Shown piece after piece: positions 1 through 7,692 of a stretch of 49,686 nucleotides of DNA. Position numbers and translations under genes: made by a program. The stretch is from an uncultured bacterium. Its GTDB lineage: Bacteria > Oederibacteriota > PGYV01 > Palsa-1178. Numbering within the stretch: the stretch's first letter is position 1; each line of letters begins with the position of its first letter. Under the pieces are notes generated by a model. That model did not search any database. It worked only from the letters and a program-made list of their open reading frames with translations, and had not been told where the DNA came from. Where the stretch lies: positions 1 to 49,686 of the forward strand of contig CALAOR010000052.1 of assembly GCA_937889595.1 (NCBI GenBank), given 5' to 3'.

Positions 1-242
1 TGGGAGTGGAGCACGTAAAAGACGTAAACCTGCCGGCCGCGTTCTTTTATTCCAGAGTGGTCGGCGGCAACGAAGCCGCCATAAAGTCGGCCATGAGCTC
101 GCTTAAGATCACGGATGAATACACATGGGACGAACAGTCGACCGTGGAAATACTGCTGAACGAAGATTTCCTGGAAAAGTCAATGCCCATAGCCGCGGCA
201 ATGTCAGGGGAGCCAGTAACCGCCACAGCCGGGGTCAAATAA
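1..242 (+). CDS. C-terminal end of an unidentified protein (truncated by window edge)
   Basis: An open frame runs from the window edge to TAA at 240-242, leaving about 79 residues. The first possible start inside the window (GTG at 6) has no room for a ribosome site, so the true start lies upstream. The sequence mixes hydrophobic and acidic residues, with no membrane segment and no motif I recognise. A GC-rich hairpin followed by a T run (270-303) lies just downstream and could end the transcript. Function unknown. Confidence 0.6.
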   Translation, partial: GVEHVKDVNLPAAFFYSRVVGGNEAAIKSAMSSLKITDEYTWDEQSTVEILLNEDFLEKSMPIAAAMSGEPVTATAGVK

Positions 243-264
243 GGGTTATGTCATGTTTGGTTCG

Positions 265-312
265 CGTAGGGGCGGACTTATGTGTCCGCCCGCCGCGGTT
301 TTTGTCTCAGTT
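265..312 (+). repeat. GGGCGGAC hairpin repeat, copy 1 (terminator-like)
   Basis: GGGCGGAC (270-277) pairs with GTCCGCCC (284-291) around a TTATGT loop. A GC-rich stretch and a T5 run (299-303) follow. The same arms and the same tail (CCGC, then TTTTGT, then TCAGTTGTTC) recur at 1625-1707, so this is a dispersed element as well as a possible terminator for the truncated first gene. The rest of the 243-454 gap holds a GAGTAGATAGAACAGTTGAG-like stretch (350-380) resembling the spacer repeats beside the tRNA genes near 38.7-38.9 kb. Confidence 0.55.
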
Positions 313-454
313 GTTCCATCCGGTGGTCTGTTCAGAGCGAAGTACACATGAGTAGATAGAACAGTTGAGCAGATAGATTAGCAAGCTCGGTAACCATTAT
401 AATAAAACAAACTGTCGTATTAAAACTCATTGCTATTGTTAATGTATTTTTAAG

Positions 455-482
455 TTGACATATGTACTAAATATAGTACAAT
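455..482 (+). promoter_or_regulatory. Promoter with overlapping palindromic operator for the MNT/HEPN pair
   Basis: TTGACA (455-460) and TACAAT (477-482) are 16 bases apart, a good sigma-70-type promoter 30 bases before the gene. A perfect palindrome, TGTACTA-AATA-TAGTACA (463-480), fills the spacer and overlaps the -10. That position suits repression by a DNA-binding protein, most simply the winged-helix domain of the gene that follows. The promoter and palindrome are seen directly; autoregulation is inferred. Confidence 0.7.
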
Positions 483-512
483 TGTATTATAAAACGAACA
501 AAGGAGACGGAT

Positions 513-1103
513 ATGCGCCTGAATGCAAATTTGACGGAAATATTTGATTCGCCGGTAAAGATTAAACTGCTCAAATATATCATTAAACCCGGGTTTATGA
601 TGACCGGAAGGGAAGTTTCGCGGATATGCGGGACTTCTGTTTCAAATACAATTAATATATTAAAGGAATTTGAGGATATTAATCTGGTAACAAGCAGGCG
701 CGCGGGAAAATCAGTCGTATGGACCGCCAGGCCGGAAAGTTATGCCTATTTTGTCGCAAACAGGTTATTTGGCGAACGGAATTTATTCAGTGCGGTTGAG
801 CATTTAAAACAAACTTTAAAAGGCTGGGCGCAATTAAATAAAAGATATGTCGACAGGGTGATTTTATTCGGGTCGGTTGCGGAGGGGAATGAAAAGTCGT
901 CAAGCGATATTGATCTGTTTGTGGAAATTAGAAGCAAAGAATTCAAGAAAGATATTGAAAAATTACTTGAACAGCTGTCTCTAAATTGCATAAAATCATA
1001 TGGCAATGTGTTAAGCCCTTATATTCTTACAAAAAAGGAATTTCAGGACATGAAAGGCGGGGAACTGTTCAAAAATATTGAAAAAGGGGGCAAAATATTA
1101 TGA
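513..1103 (+). CDS. Winged-helix plus MNT-type nucleotidyltransferase domain protein
   Basis: A 196-residue protein. Residues 1-75 look like a winged helix (segments resembling EVSRICGTSVSNTINILKEF and a basic wing). Residues 110-190 carry the minimal nucleotidyltransferase signature: G120-S121 followed by D132-x-D134 (SDIDLFV), the metal-binding aspartates of the DNA polymerase beta superfamily. Proteins of this kind often pair with HEPN proteins, and in studied MntA/HepT systems the nucleotidyltransferase AMPylates and neutralises the HEPN toxin. AAAGGAGAC precedes the ATG by about 7 bases. The stop overlaps the next start in ATGA. The winged helix suggests it also represses its own promoter through the palindrome at 463-480. 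Toxin-antitoxin activity is inferred. Confidence 0.8.
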   Translation: MRLNANLTEIFDSPVKIKLLKYIIKPGFMMTGREVSRICGTSVSNTINILKEFEDINLVTSRRAGKSVVWTARPESYAYFVANRLFGERNLFSAVEHLKQTLKGWAQLNKRYVDRVILFGSVAEGNEKSSSDIDLFVEIRSKEFKKDIEKLLEQLSLNCIKSYGNVLSPYILTKKEFQDMKGGELFKNIEKGGKIL

Positions 1104-1513
1104 CAAAAAATATTAAAACAAGAGAAGTTGAAAAAGGGTTGTTTAAAAATTATTTACAGAAAGCGGACGAAAATTCCAGGGGCGCGGTAAAATCGCTGGA
1201 AGAAAAGGCTTATAATGCCGCTGCTGTGAGCGCCGTGCATGCCGCGATATCCGGGGCCGATGCTTTCTGCGTGTTTGGGTTGGGGAAAAGATGCGCGTCT
1301 GAGAACCATAAGGATACGGCGGCTCTGATAATGGACGCCACAAATATGAAAAGCGAAAATGAAAAGATTATAAAGATTTTTGAATCAATCATAAGGATTA
1401 AAAATATGGCTGAGTATGAGGAGCGGCTTGTAAGGGGAAAAGAGGCGGAAAAGGAGGTACGTGAAGTTGTGGAGCTGCTAAATCTGATAAGGATGGTTAT
1501 GAAGGAAAAGTAA
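1100..1513 (+). CDS. HEPN-like helical protein, partner of the nucleotidyltransferase
   Basis: 137 residues, all-helical by appearance. The run LQKADENSRGAVKSLEEKAY followed by an AAAVSAVHAAISGADAF-like helix matches the HEPN family pattern of an amphipathic helix then an alanine-rich helix. The start overlaps the upstream stop (ATGA), so the two proteins are probably made together. HEPN ribonuclease toxins carry an R-x4-6-H motif near the C-terminus. Here the only R-x5-H (RCASENH, about residues 59-65) sits in the middle of the protein, and the C-terminal helices have no histidine. It may therefore be a non-toxic substrate-binding HEPN or a divergent toxin. Family assignment is fairly likely; activity uncertain. 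Confidence 0.65.
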   Translation: MTKNIKTREVEKGLFKNYLQKADENSRGAVKSLEEKAYNAAAVSAVHAAISGADAFCVFGLGKRCASENHKDTAALIMDATNMKSENEKIIKIFESIIRIKNMAEYEERLVRGKEAEKEVREVVELLNLIRMVMKEK

Positions 1514-1554
1514 GAAATGAATGTGAGACTTCGAACTTTTAGTTAGATTTTGTA

Positions 1555-1576
1555 GAGAGGGGGCTTGCCCCCTCTC
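1555..1576 (+). repeat. Perfect GC hairpin downstream of the HEPN gene
   Basis: GAGAGGGGG (1555-1563) and CCCCCTCTC (1568-1576) form a 9-bp stem with a CTTG tetraloop. There is no T tract after it, so it is a stable 3' structure or repeat rather than a typical intrinsic terminator. Confidence 0.5.
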
Positions 1577-1624
1577 ACTGCGGGATTTTTAGGCAATGAG
1601 GAGGGTTGAGGAGTGAGGTCTTAG

Positions 1625-1707
1625 CAGGGGCGGATTTATGCTTGCACGCTGAAGCATCAGCGAAAGCATGTGTCCGCCAGCCGCAGGCTTTTGTTTCAGT
1701 TGTTCTA
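1625..1707 (+). repeat. GGGCGGA hairpin repeat, copy 2 with an insert in the loop
   Basis: GGGGCGGA (1627-1634) pairs with TCCGCC (1673-1678), and the tail (CCGCAGG, CTTTTGTTTCAGTTGTTC) matches copy 1 at 265-312. The loop here is about 30 bases longer and contains its own stem, CGCTGA-AGCA-TCAGCG, so a small palindrome appears nested in the element. Confidence 0.5.
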
Positions 1708-1729
1708 TTTGACGGTAAGAAGCTGGCTT

Positions 1730-2260
1730 TCACCTTCCCCGGGATGATTGCTTTTTGTAATTAATATTATATTTTTTCCAAATTTTTTTATATTCCATAA
1801 ATTTATAACCGCACTTTGCGCAAACTGGTTCGGAAATATTCTTCACTTTTAAACATTTCGGGCAAACCACAGACACTTCATCGTAAGAACCGCTTTCTAT
1901 CTTACATAAACAACGTTTGCAAAATAACGAATCGCCTCTATTTTCGAAGCCGCAATATATGCAATTAACTTTTGTATGCATGCATATAATTTTCCACAAA
2001 AAAGCCAATATCGTCAGTGATATTAGACCAAAAATAAGTAAAATCACCATGGTAATAACTCCCGCAAATACTCCATACTTTTTGGCCATTTCAGGTAATA
2101 TGTATCTCGAATAGAATAAACTACTAAAAATAATATATGCTACAAATAATGCACTTGATGCTTTATTCATAAAGAATAAATTATTTGAATAATATTTTAT
2201 TTTTTCATTTTTTAAGGTTTTTTTATCTTTGTTCCTGCTTTTCGTGTAGTAATTTAGCAT
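1730..2260 (-). CDS. Small membrane protein with two C-terminal zinc ribbons
   Basis: 176 residues. Two hydrophobic segments near residues 35-50 and 65-92 suggest an N-terminal membrane anchor. The C-terminal half has four CxxC-type pairs: CIYC and CKRC, then CPKC and CAKC, the layout of two tandem zinc ribbons. The tail is lysine-rich. Base composition is clearly more AT-rich than the metabolic genes to the right, like the accessory genes at the far end of the window. A GAAGGTG stretch lies about 10 bases before the ATG. Possible roles include a membrane-tethered zinc-ribbon regulator. No specific family is recognised. Confidence 0.65.
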   Translation of the reverse strand: MLNYYTKSRNKDKKTLKNEKIKYYSNNLFFMNKASSALFVAYIIFSSLFYSRYILPEMAKKYGVFAGVITMVILLIFGLISLTILAFLWKIICMHTKVNCIYCGFENRGDSLFCKRCLCKIESGSYDEVSVVCPKCLKVKNISEPVCAKCGYKFMEYKKIWKKYNINYKKQSSRGR

Positions 2261-2329
2261 TAATTAGACACCTTCACATCTGAAATTATTTTACATTACC
2301 CCTGAAATTCTGTCAGGAGGTAATATATC

Positions 2330-2467
2330 ATGTCCCATTCCAAAAGACAATACTTTCCGCAAGACTGTCCGCAAGACATGGATGGCTAAAGCCCGGCGAT
2401 TGTGCCGAAAAATCAGGACGAGATGAAAAACAAACAGACTGAATATGGAAAACCGGAAGGCGTGTAA
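2330..2467 (+). pseudogene. Short reading frame with one internal TAA (small peptide or decayed gene)
   Basis: An AGGAGG (2315-2320) lies 9 bases before ATG at 2330. The frame encodes 19 residues (starting MSHSKRQYF) to a TAA at 2387-2389. The same frame then stays open for 25 more codons (SPAIVPKNQDEMKNKQTEYG and on) to TAA at 2465. Composition is protein-like across the stop. It may be a 45-codon gene with a nonsense change, or chance. The rest of the 2261-2570 gap shows nothing clear apart from the gpmI ribosome site. Confidence 0.25.
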
Positions 2468-2570
2468 AGCGGTGCGTTAAAATCCCGGACAGCATGGAAT
2501 TATTATTTACCATTCCCTCTATTTGTTGTAATATATCCCTGTTCGAAAAAAACATAACCGGAGGTTTCTT

Positions 2571-4121
2571 ATGGCAAAAAAGGTCATTTTGATAATCAGG
2601 GACGGATGGGGCATAGGCCCTGACACACCGTATAATGCCGTAAAAAAAGCAAAAAAACCAAACACAGACAATTATCTCAAAAAATACCCGAATTCCGTGC
2701 TTGAAGCCTCGGGCCTGTCAGTCGGCGTGCCTAAAGGATACCAGGGTTCGTCCGAGGTGGGCCATTTAAACATGGGCGCGGCTCGCATAGTAAAGCAGGA
2801 AGTTGTCCGTATTAATGAAGCCATAGAAGCCGGGACGGTTTTCGGCAACCCGAATATGAAACGCGCGTTTGAAGCGGCAAAAAAAAGCGGGACGCTCCAC
2901 ATAATGGGGCTCATACAGGACGAGGGCGTGCACGCCCACCAGGAACACATGTACGCTATTATAAAGGAAGCCGCGGCGCAGAAAATACCGAAAGTTTACG
3001 TCCACTTTTTCGCGGACGGCCGCGATACCTATCCTAAAAGCGCGCTTACATACCTTGATAAGCTTGAGGCAAAATTTGTGGAATACGGCATAGGGACCGT
3101 GGGCACTGTAATGGGAAGGTACTATGCCATGGACCGCGGAAAAAACTGGGACTTAACCGATAAAGCCTATAACTGCATGACAAAGTGCGAAGGCAAGAAA
3201 GCAGTATCGGCAAGGGAAGCCATAGAAGAAAGCTATCAAAATGACAAATTATCAAACGGCGACGAAATGACCGATGAATACATATTGCCCACGGTCATCG
3301 GGAATTTTCCCGGGATAAAAGACGGGGACGGCGTGATACACACCAACTACCGCCAGGACAGGGCCATACAGCTAACGAACGCTTTTGTGGATGAATCATA
3401 CCCGGGTAAGCGCGGGAAAAAACTGGACATAGCATACTGCGGGCTGACCAGGTATTATGACGCGTTCAAATACAACGTACTGCCGCCGCTTGATGAAGGC
3501 GGGGATATGGTAAACCTGGTCGGCGAGGAAGTTTCAAAAAAAGGGATGAAACAGTTGAGAATAACAGAGACGCAGAAATTCAAGCACGTGACCTCGTTTT
3601 TTAACGGCAAGATGCTGGAACCATACAAGGGGGAAGACAGGCTTGAACTCAAGGGCCGTTTTGATCCGGCTACCTTTGCGGAGCATCCCGAGATGGAAGC
3701 GTATCAGGTCAAAGACAGGGCCATAGAGGAAATAAAATCAGGCAAATATGATTTTATCACGCTGAATTTTGCGAACTGTGACATGGTGGGTCATACCGGG
3801 AATTTTGAAGCGACCGTAAAAGCCGTTGAAGTTGTTGATGAATGCACGGGAGCGGTTGTAAAGGCCGCCCTCGACGCGGGCTATGTTGCCCTGGTTACAG
3901 CCGACCACGGCAATGCCGAAGAAATGGCGGACCCGATAACAGGCACGGCAAGAACTGCGCATACAACATATCCGGTTGAGTTGATTTACATAGGCACGGA
4001 CGCGGATAAAGTAAAACTTAGGCCCCATGGAGTACTCGCTGACATAGGCGCGACAGTGCTTGATTTGCTTGGCATAACAAAACCAAAAGAAGCGACAGCG
4101 CAGAGTTTGATAATAAAATGA
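2571..4121 (+). CDS. gpmI: Cofactor-independent phosphoglycerate mutase
   Basis: 516 residues, the usual length for the iPGM family of the alkaline phosphatase superfamily, which interconverts 3- and 2-phosphoglycerate in glycolysis using two manganese ions. Visible motifs: N-terminal IIRDGWG with metal-binding D11, the SSEVGH motif with catalytic serine S61, HFFADGRDT, a second metal site around NFANCDMVGHTGNF, and TADHGNAEEM near the C-terminus. CCGGAGG precedes the ATG. A second, unrelated mutase (gpmA) lies 2.6 kb downstream, so the cell encodes both types. The gene converges on the GT87-like gene with a 24-base gap and no obvious shared terminator. Confidence 0.97.
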   Translation: MAKKVILIIRDGWGIGPDTPYNAVKKAKKPNTDNYLKKYPNSVLEASGLSVGVPKGYQGSSEVGHLNMGAARIVKQEVVRINEAIEAGTVFGNPNMKRAFEAAKKSGTLHIMGLIQDEGVHAHQEHMYAIIKEAAAQKIPKVYVHFFADGRDTYPKSALTYLDKLEAKFVEYGIGTVGTVMGRYYAMDRGKNWDLTDKAYNCMTKCEGKKAVSAREAIEESYQNDKLSNGDEMTDEYILPTVIGNFPGIKDGDGVIHTNYRQDRAIQLTNAFVDESYPGKRGKKLDIAYCGLTRYYDAFKYNVLPPLDEGGDMVNLVGEEVSKKGMKQLRITETQKFKHVTSFFNGKMLEPYKGEDRLELKGRFDPATFAEHPEMEAYQVKDRAIEEIKSGKYDFITLNFANCDMVGHTGNFEATVKAVEVVDECTGAVVKAALDAGYVALVTADHGNAEEMADPITGTARTAHTTYPVELIYIGTDADKVKLRPHGVLADIGATVLDLLGITKPKEATAQSLIIK

Positions 4122-4145
4122 TCTTATAAATGGTTTTGCGGGGGA

Positions 4146-5354
4146 TTAGCCTGCGTCGCCCGCTGCGGGTATCCGGCGTTTTTTGCCGCTGACAGCCATC
4201 CACGCATTAATTTTCATTAATATTATGGCTCCAAAGGCGATGAGAGACAGGGCTTCGGCGGAGTTGCTTAAGTTCCTTCCGATAATCCCGTCGGAGGTTA
4301 AAACCAGCAATGCGAATGCGGTCCATAGCAATACCTTCATCAGCGTCCCCATTGTTTTCTTATCAAGCATCTCATGAAACAAAACCAATGCCGGCAGAAA
4401 TATCATAACAAAATTGGCTTTTCTTGCGACCATGGGCAGCAGCAGGGACAATACAAAAATAACATTTATTTCATGAAGGTTTTTATCCTTTTTCCGCGCC
4501 ATATAAGCCATAAAAGCCAGGCTGAAAAGCGCGGCAGCATAGTAAATTATCTTGATCTTTTCAAAAGACAGGTTGATGAAATTCACAAAAGGCAGCTGCT
4601 GCGCGTGCGTCGGGTTTGCACCCAGAAAACGCATGAGCATGGCATATACGGACTGATTTGCCGTGTAGGAGTTCGGGTCAGTAGAGGCGTTAAACACAGA
4701 CTCCCGCAGGAAATAGTTTATCAAGGCGGGATATTTTTCCAGGTAAAAGATCCCCGGCAAAAGGTTGAGCACAAGCACTGCCGCGGCACAATATAGGACA
4801 TATTTGTAATCCCTTTTCATAAGGAAATAGACTATAAAAAGCGCGGGATAAAGTTTTATAGTGGAGGATAGCGCCAGTAAAACCGCCGATAATACAAGAT
4901 TGTCTTTTTCTTTATAATAAATAGCCAGCACGATCAGCGCCATTACAGGCACATTCACCTGGCCAAGCTTGAAATCATCGGCTATAAACCTCAGTGCCGT
5001 CACGAAACCCAGCGCAATGGCAGCCTTTGATATTTTTAAATCTTTAAATAATCCGGGAATAAGAACAAGCATATATAGGAACAGCGCCATCTTTATCACA
5101 TAAAAAACATATCCGGCCGCGAGCGGAGGTATGAGCGTGAATGGCACCATAATCATCGCAAAAAACGGCGGATAGTGGTTTATCATTCCGGAGATCGCAC
5201 CGGGCATGTAGATGTTCGGGCTTAGTGCCTTAAACTGCATGGCCACATCATAATAGGACTCAAAATCATTTCCTTTCGCGCATTTGAAACCCCACGCAAC
5301 AAGGATTATGAACACAACCGTAAGAATTATGTAATTTATATGCTCTTTTTTCAT
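4146..5354 (-). CDS. Polytopic membrane glycosyltransferase, GT87/DUF2029 type
   Basis: 402 residues with about ten hydrophobic segments. The first extracytoplasmic loop has NDFESYYDVA with an acidic residue pair where GT-C enzymes place the catalytic aspartate. Further along are HYPPFFAMI, a GQVN motif and STIKLYPALF, all typical of the GT87 (DUF2029) family that transfers mannose or similar sugars from polyprenyl-phosphate donors outside the cytoplasmic membrane. AAGGGG sits about 8 bases before the ATG on the minus strand. It stands alone between gpmI (convergent) and msrAB (divergent). Sugar and acceptor cannot be told from sequence. Confidence 0.8.
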   Translation of the reverse strand: MKKEHINYIILTVVFIILVAWGFKCAKGNDFESYYDVAMQFKALSPNIYMPGAISGMINHYPPFFAMIMVPFTLIPPLAAGYVFYVIKMALFLYMLVLIPGLFKDLKISKAAIALGFVTALRFIADDFKLGQVNVPVMALIVLAIYYKEKDNLVLSAVLLALSSTIKLYPALFIVYFLMKRDYKYVLYCAAAVLVLNLLPGIFYLEKYPALINYFLRESVFNASTDPNSYTANQSVYAMLMRFLGANPTHAQQLPFVNFINLSFEKIKIIYYAAALFSLAFMAYMARKKDKNLHEINVIFVLSLLLPMVARKANFVMIFLPALVLFHEMLDKKTMGTLMKVLLWTAFALLVLTSDGIIGRNLSNSAEALSLIAFGAIILMKINAWMAVSGKKRRIPAAGDAG

Positions 5355-5450
5355 TGATTCCCCTTTTTAATATTTTGGGTATTATAATCCAGCGGGGCTT
5401 AACTTGCAAGTTTTAATTTCCTTTTGTTAACATGCGTCATTTGTCCGGAC

Positions 5451-5479
5451 TTGATTTATCGGTATTAATATGTTATAAT
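5451..5479 (+). promoter_or_regulatory. Promoter for msrAB
   Basis: TTGATT (5451-5456) and TATAAT (5474-5479) are separated by 17 bases, about 32 bases before the ATG at 5512. This is a near-consensus sigma-70-type promoter in the divergent gap. Confidence 0.7.
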
Positions 5480-5511
5480 ATCACAAAATTAGTGATAAAT
5501 GAGGTTTGAAT

Positions 5512-6546
5512 ATGGAAAAAACAATTTTCAAAATGATATTAATAATATCGGCATGTTTTTTTGCGGCCAATGCAAAGGCGGGTGGAATTACAATGACCAA
5601 GACTGCAATATTCGCGGGCGGGTGTTTCTGGTGCATGGAAGGGCCTTTTGAAGCTGAAAAAGGCGTCATTGAAGTCAAGGCGGGCTATACGGGCGGGAAA
5701 ACAAAGAACCCTTCTTATGAAGACGTATCGTCAGGCATGACAGGGCACGTGGAAGCCATTCAGGTGGTTTATGACCCCGCAGTTGTTTCTTATGAAAGGC
5801 TGCTGGAGATTTTCTGGCGGCAGATAGACCCGACTGATTCCGGCGGGCAGTTTGCGGACAGGGGGACGCAGTATTATACCGGTATATTTTACGCAGACGA
5901 AGAGCAGAAAAAAGCCGCTGAAAGATCAAAAAAGGAAATGGGATCTTCGGGGATGTTTGACAAACCCATAGTTACACAGATCAGGAAGGCGGCGGATTTC
6001 TATGAGGCTGAGGCGTATCATCAGGATTATTACAAGAAAAATTCCTTTCAATATATGTTGTATAAAAAGGGTTCGGGCCGTGAGGAGTTCCTGAAGGAAA
6101 CCTGGGGAAAAACAAGGGAAAAAAGCCTGAGGAAAAAACTCACCCCGCTGCAGTATCAGGTAACCCAGGAAGAGGGTACGGAACCCGCCTTTCACAATGA
6201 ATATTGGGACAACCACAGGGAGGGCATTTATGTCGACATAGTGTCGGGCGAGGCGCTTTTTTTATCCACTGACAAATTTGATTCAGGCACGGGCTGGCCG
6301 TCGTTCACCAAACCGATCGCCAAAGACAGCGTGGTTGAACGCAAAGACTCAAGCCTGTTCATGGCGCGGATAGAAGTCAAAAGCAGGAACGCCAAATCAC
6401 ACCTGGGGCACGTGTTTAATGACGGCCCCAAACCCACAGGCCTGCGTTACTGTATGAATTCAGCGTCATTGAGGTTCATACCAAAGGAAGATATGGAAAA
6501 AGAAGGATATAAGGAGTATTTGACACTGTTTGAGAGGGATAATTAA
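5512..6546 (+). CDS. msrAB: Secreted bifunctional methionine sulfoxide reductase MsrA-MsrB
   Basis: 344 residues from ATG 5512, preferred over an upstream TTG (5506) because GAGGTTTGA leads into it. Residues 1-24 form a signal peptide (hydrophobic core, then ANAKA), placing the enzyme outside the cytoplasm. Domain 1 (about 30-190) is MsrA: GGCFWC with catalytic C38 and the motifs GYTGG, GHVEAI and EAYHQDYY. Domain 2 (about 210-330) is Msr[22 protein letters not shown] and [11 protein letters not shown] with the catalytic cysteine. The zinc CxxC pairs of many MsrB proteins are absent, as in other MsrAB fusions. It repairs both diastereomers of oxidised methionine. An AT-rich repeat starts at its stop codon. 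Confidence 0.95.
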   Translation: MEKTIFKMILIISACFFAANAKAGGITMTKTAIFAGGCFWCMEGPFEAEKGVIEVKAGYTGGKTKNPSYEDVSSGMTGHVEAIQVVYDPAVVSYERLLEIFWRQIDPTDSGGQFADRGTQYYTGIFYADEEQKKAAERSKKEMGSSGMFDKPIVTQIRKAADFYEAEAYHQDYYKKNSFQYMLYKKGSGREEFLKETWGKTREKSLRKKLTPLQYQVTQEEGTEPAFHNEYWDNHREGIYVDIVSGEALFLSTDKFDSGTGWPSFTKPIAKDSVVERKDSSLFMARIEVKSRNAKSHLGHVFNDGPKPTGLRYCMNSASLRFIPKEDMEKEGYKEYLTLFERDN

Positions 6547-6668
6547 AAATTTAAAATTAAAAATGAAAAATTATGGTCTATTGCCGCGCGCTGTGCGCTT
6601 GCAATATTATAATAGGTCGCAAAGCGACACATTAATTTTGAATTCTAAATTTTTAATTTTTAATTAAA
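6540..6668 (+). repeat. AT-rich inverted-repeat element A, copy 1 (starts at msrAB stop)
   Basis: The element begins with AATTAAAAATTTAAAATT at the msrAB stop codon and ends with the near inverse (TAAATTTTTAATTTTTAATT). Between are GCGCGC, CTTGCAATATTATAATA and GTCGCAAAGCGAC. The same sequence follows the gpmA stop at 7495-7681. It looks like a MITE-type or 3'-UTR repeat. Confidence 0.75.
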
Positions 6669-6699
6669 TGTCTGCCCCACCATCGGTATGCAAAATTTG

Positions 6700-6708
6700 T
6701 GTTATAAT
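6700..6708 (+). promoter_or_regulatory. Extended -10 promoter for gpmA
   Basis: TGT-TATAAT (6700-6708) is an extended -10 element 40 bases before the gpmA ATG. No convincing -35 is seen 17 bases upstream. Confidence 0.45.
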
Positions 6709-6747
6709 AAACCCGCATTAAATTATTGATATTAAGGAGGCTTTTTT

Positions 6748-7500
6748 ATGCACAAACTCATACTGCTCCGCCACGGCGAGTCAACCTGGAACAAAGAAAA
6801 CAGGTTCACAGGGTGGACTGACGTTGATCTGTCGGAAAAAGGCTATAGCGAGGCCCGCAAGGCCGGCGAATACCTGAAAAAAGAAAACATGCAGTTTGAT
6901 ATCGCCTTCACTTCGCGCCTAAGGCGCGCCATCATGACCTTGAATATTGTCCAGGATGTCATGGACCTTATGTGGGTCCCTGTCATACGTGCATGGGAAC
7001 TTAACGAGCGGCATTACGGAGCCCTGCAGGGGCTCAACAAATCAGAGATGGCCGTCAAATACGGGGAAGCGCAGGTCAAAATATGGCGCAGGAGCTACGA
7101 CGTAAGGCCGCCGGCGCTTGAATTGACCGATGAAAGGCACCCCAATAAGGAAGAAAAATACGCGGACCTGAAACCGGAACAGCTGCCATCCTGCGAATGC
7201 TTAAAGGACACGGTTGCAAGGACCATCCCTTATTACGAACAAAATATTGTTCCATATATGAAAGCGGGTAAGACTGTAATGATAGCCGCCCACGGAAATT
7301 CGCTCCGCGCGCTTGTAAAGTACCTGGACAACATCGCCGAAGACGTTATAACAGAACTGAACATCCCGACGGGACTGCCGCTTATATACGAACTGGATGA
7401 CAACTTAAAGGTGAATAAAAGTTATTACCTGGGCGACCCTGAAGAGGTGAAAAAAGCCATGGAAGCCGTGGCAAACCAGGGGAAAGCCGGGAATAATTAA
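6748..7500 (+). CDS. gpmA: 2,3-bisphosphoglycerate-dependent phosphoglycerate mutase
   Basis: 250 residues, typical for dPGM of the histidine phosphatase superfamily. [10 protein letters not shown] near the start holds the phosphorylated histidine H9. Other family marks are [13 protein letters not shown], the arginine pair in SRLRRA, the acid-base glutamate in WELNERHYG, and the second histidine in [10 protein letters not shown]. It catalyses the same step as GpmI but needs 2,3-bisphosphoglycerate. AAGGAGG lies 8 bases before the ATG. It is probably a single-gene unit with the extended -10 at 6700. A copy of the AT-rich repeat begins at its stop codon. Confidence 0.97.
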   Translation: MHKLILLRHGESTWNKENRFTGWTDVDLSEKGYSEARKAGEYLKKENMQFDIAFTSRLRRAIMTLNIVQDVMDLMWVPVIRAWELNERHYGALQGLNKSEMAVKYGEAQVKIWRRSYDVRPPALELTDERHPNKEEKYADLKPEQLPSCECLKDTVARTIPYYEQNIVPYMKAGKTVMIAAHGNSLRALVKYLDNIAEDVITELNIPTGLPLIYELDDNLKVNKSYYLGDPEEVKKAMEAVANQGKAGNN

Positions 7501-7681
7501 AAATTTAAAATTAAAAATGAAAAATTATGGTCTATTGCCGCGCGCTTTCATTCGACAAGCTCATGATTTATTTATGATAAGAAACATCCTGAGCCTGTCG
7601 AAGGATTGCGCTTGCAATATTATAATAAGTCGCAAAGCGACACATTAATTTTGAATTTTACATTTTGAATTTTTAATTGAA
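7495..7681 (+). repeat. AT-rich inverted-repeat element A, copy 2, with a nested TTCGACA hairpin
   Basis: Nearly identical to 6540-6668, again starting at a stop codon (gpmA). It carries about 60 extra bases (about 7549-7608) after GCCGCGCGCT. The insert has ends TTCGACAAGCTCA and TGAGCCTGTCGAA, which are inverse to each other with one mismatch, a palindromic repeat type common in many bacterial genomes. One mobile repeat therefore sits inside another. Confidence 0.75.
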
Positions 7682-7692
7682 AGGAGTTTTAA

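Noticed and set aside
2328-2555. 75-codon minus-strand frame upstream of gpmI
   Set aside because: No ribosome site, poor composition, and it overlaps the gpmI leader.
4374-4796. 140-codon plus-strand frame inside the GT87-like gene
   Set aside because: It is the complement of a well-supported membrane protein gene and has no family resemblance.
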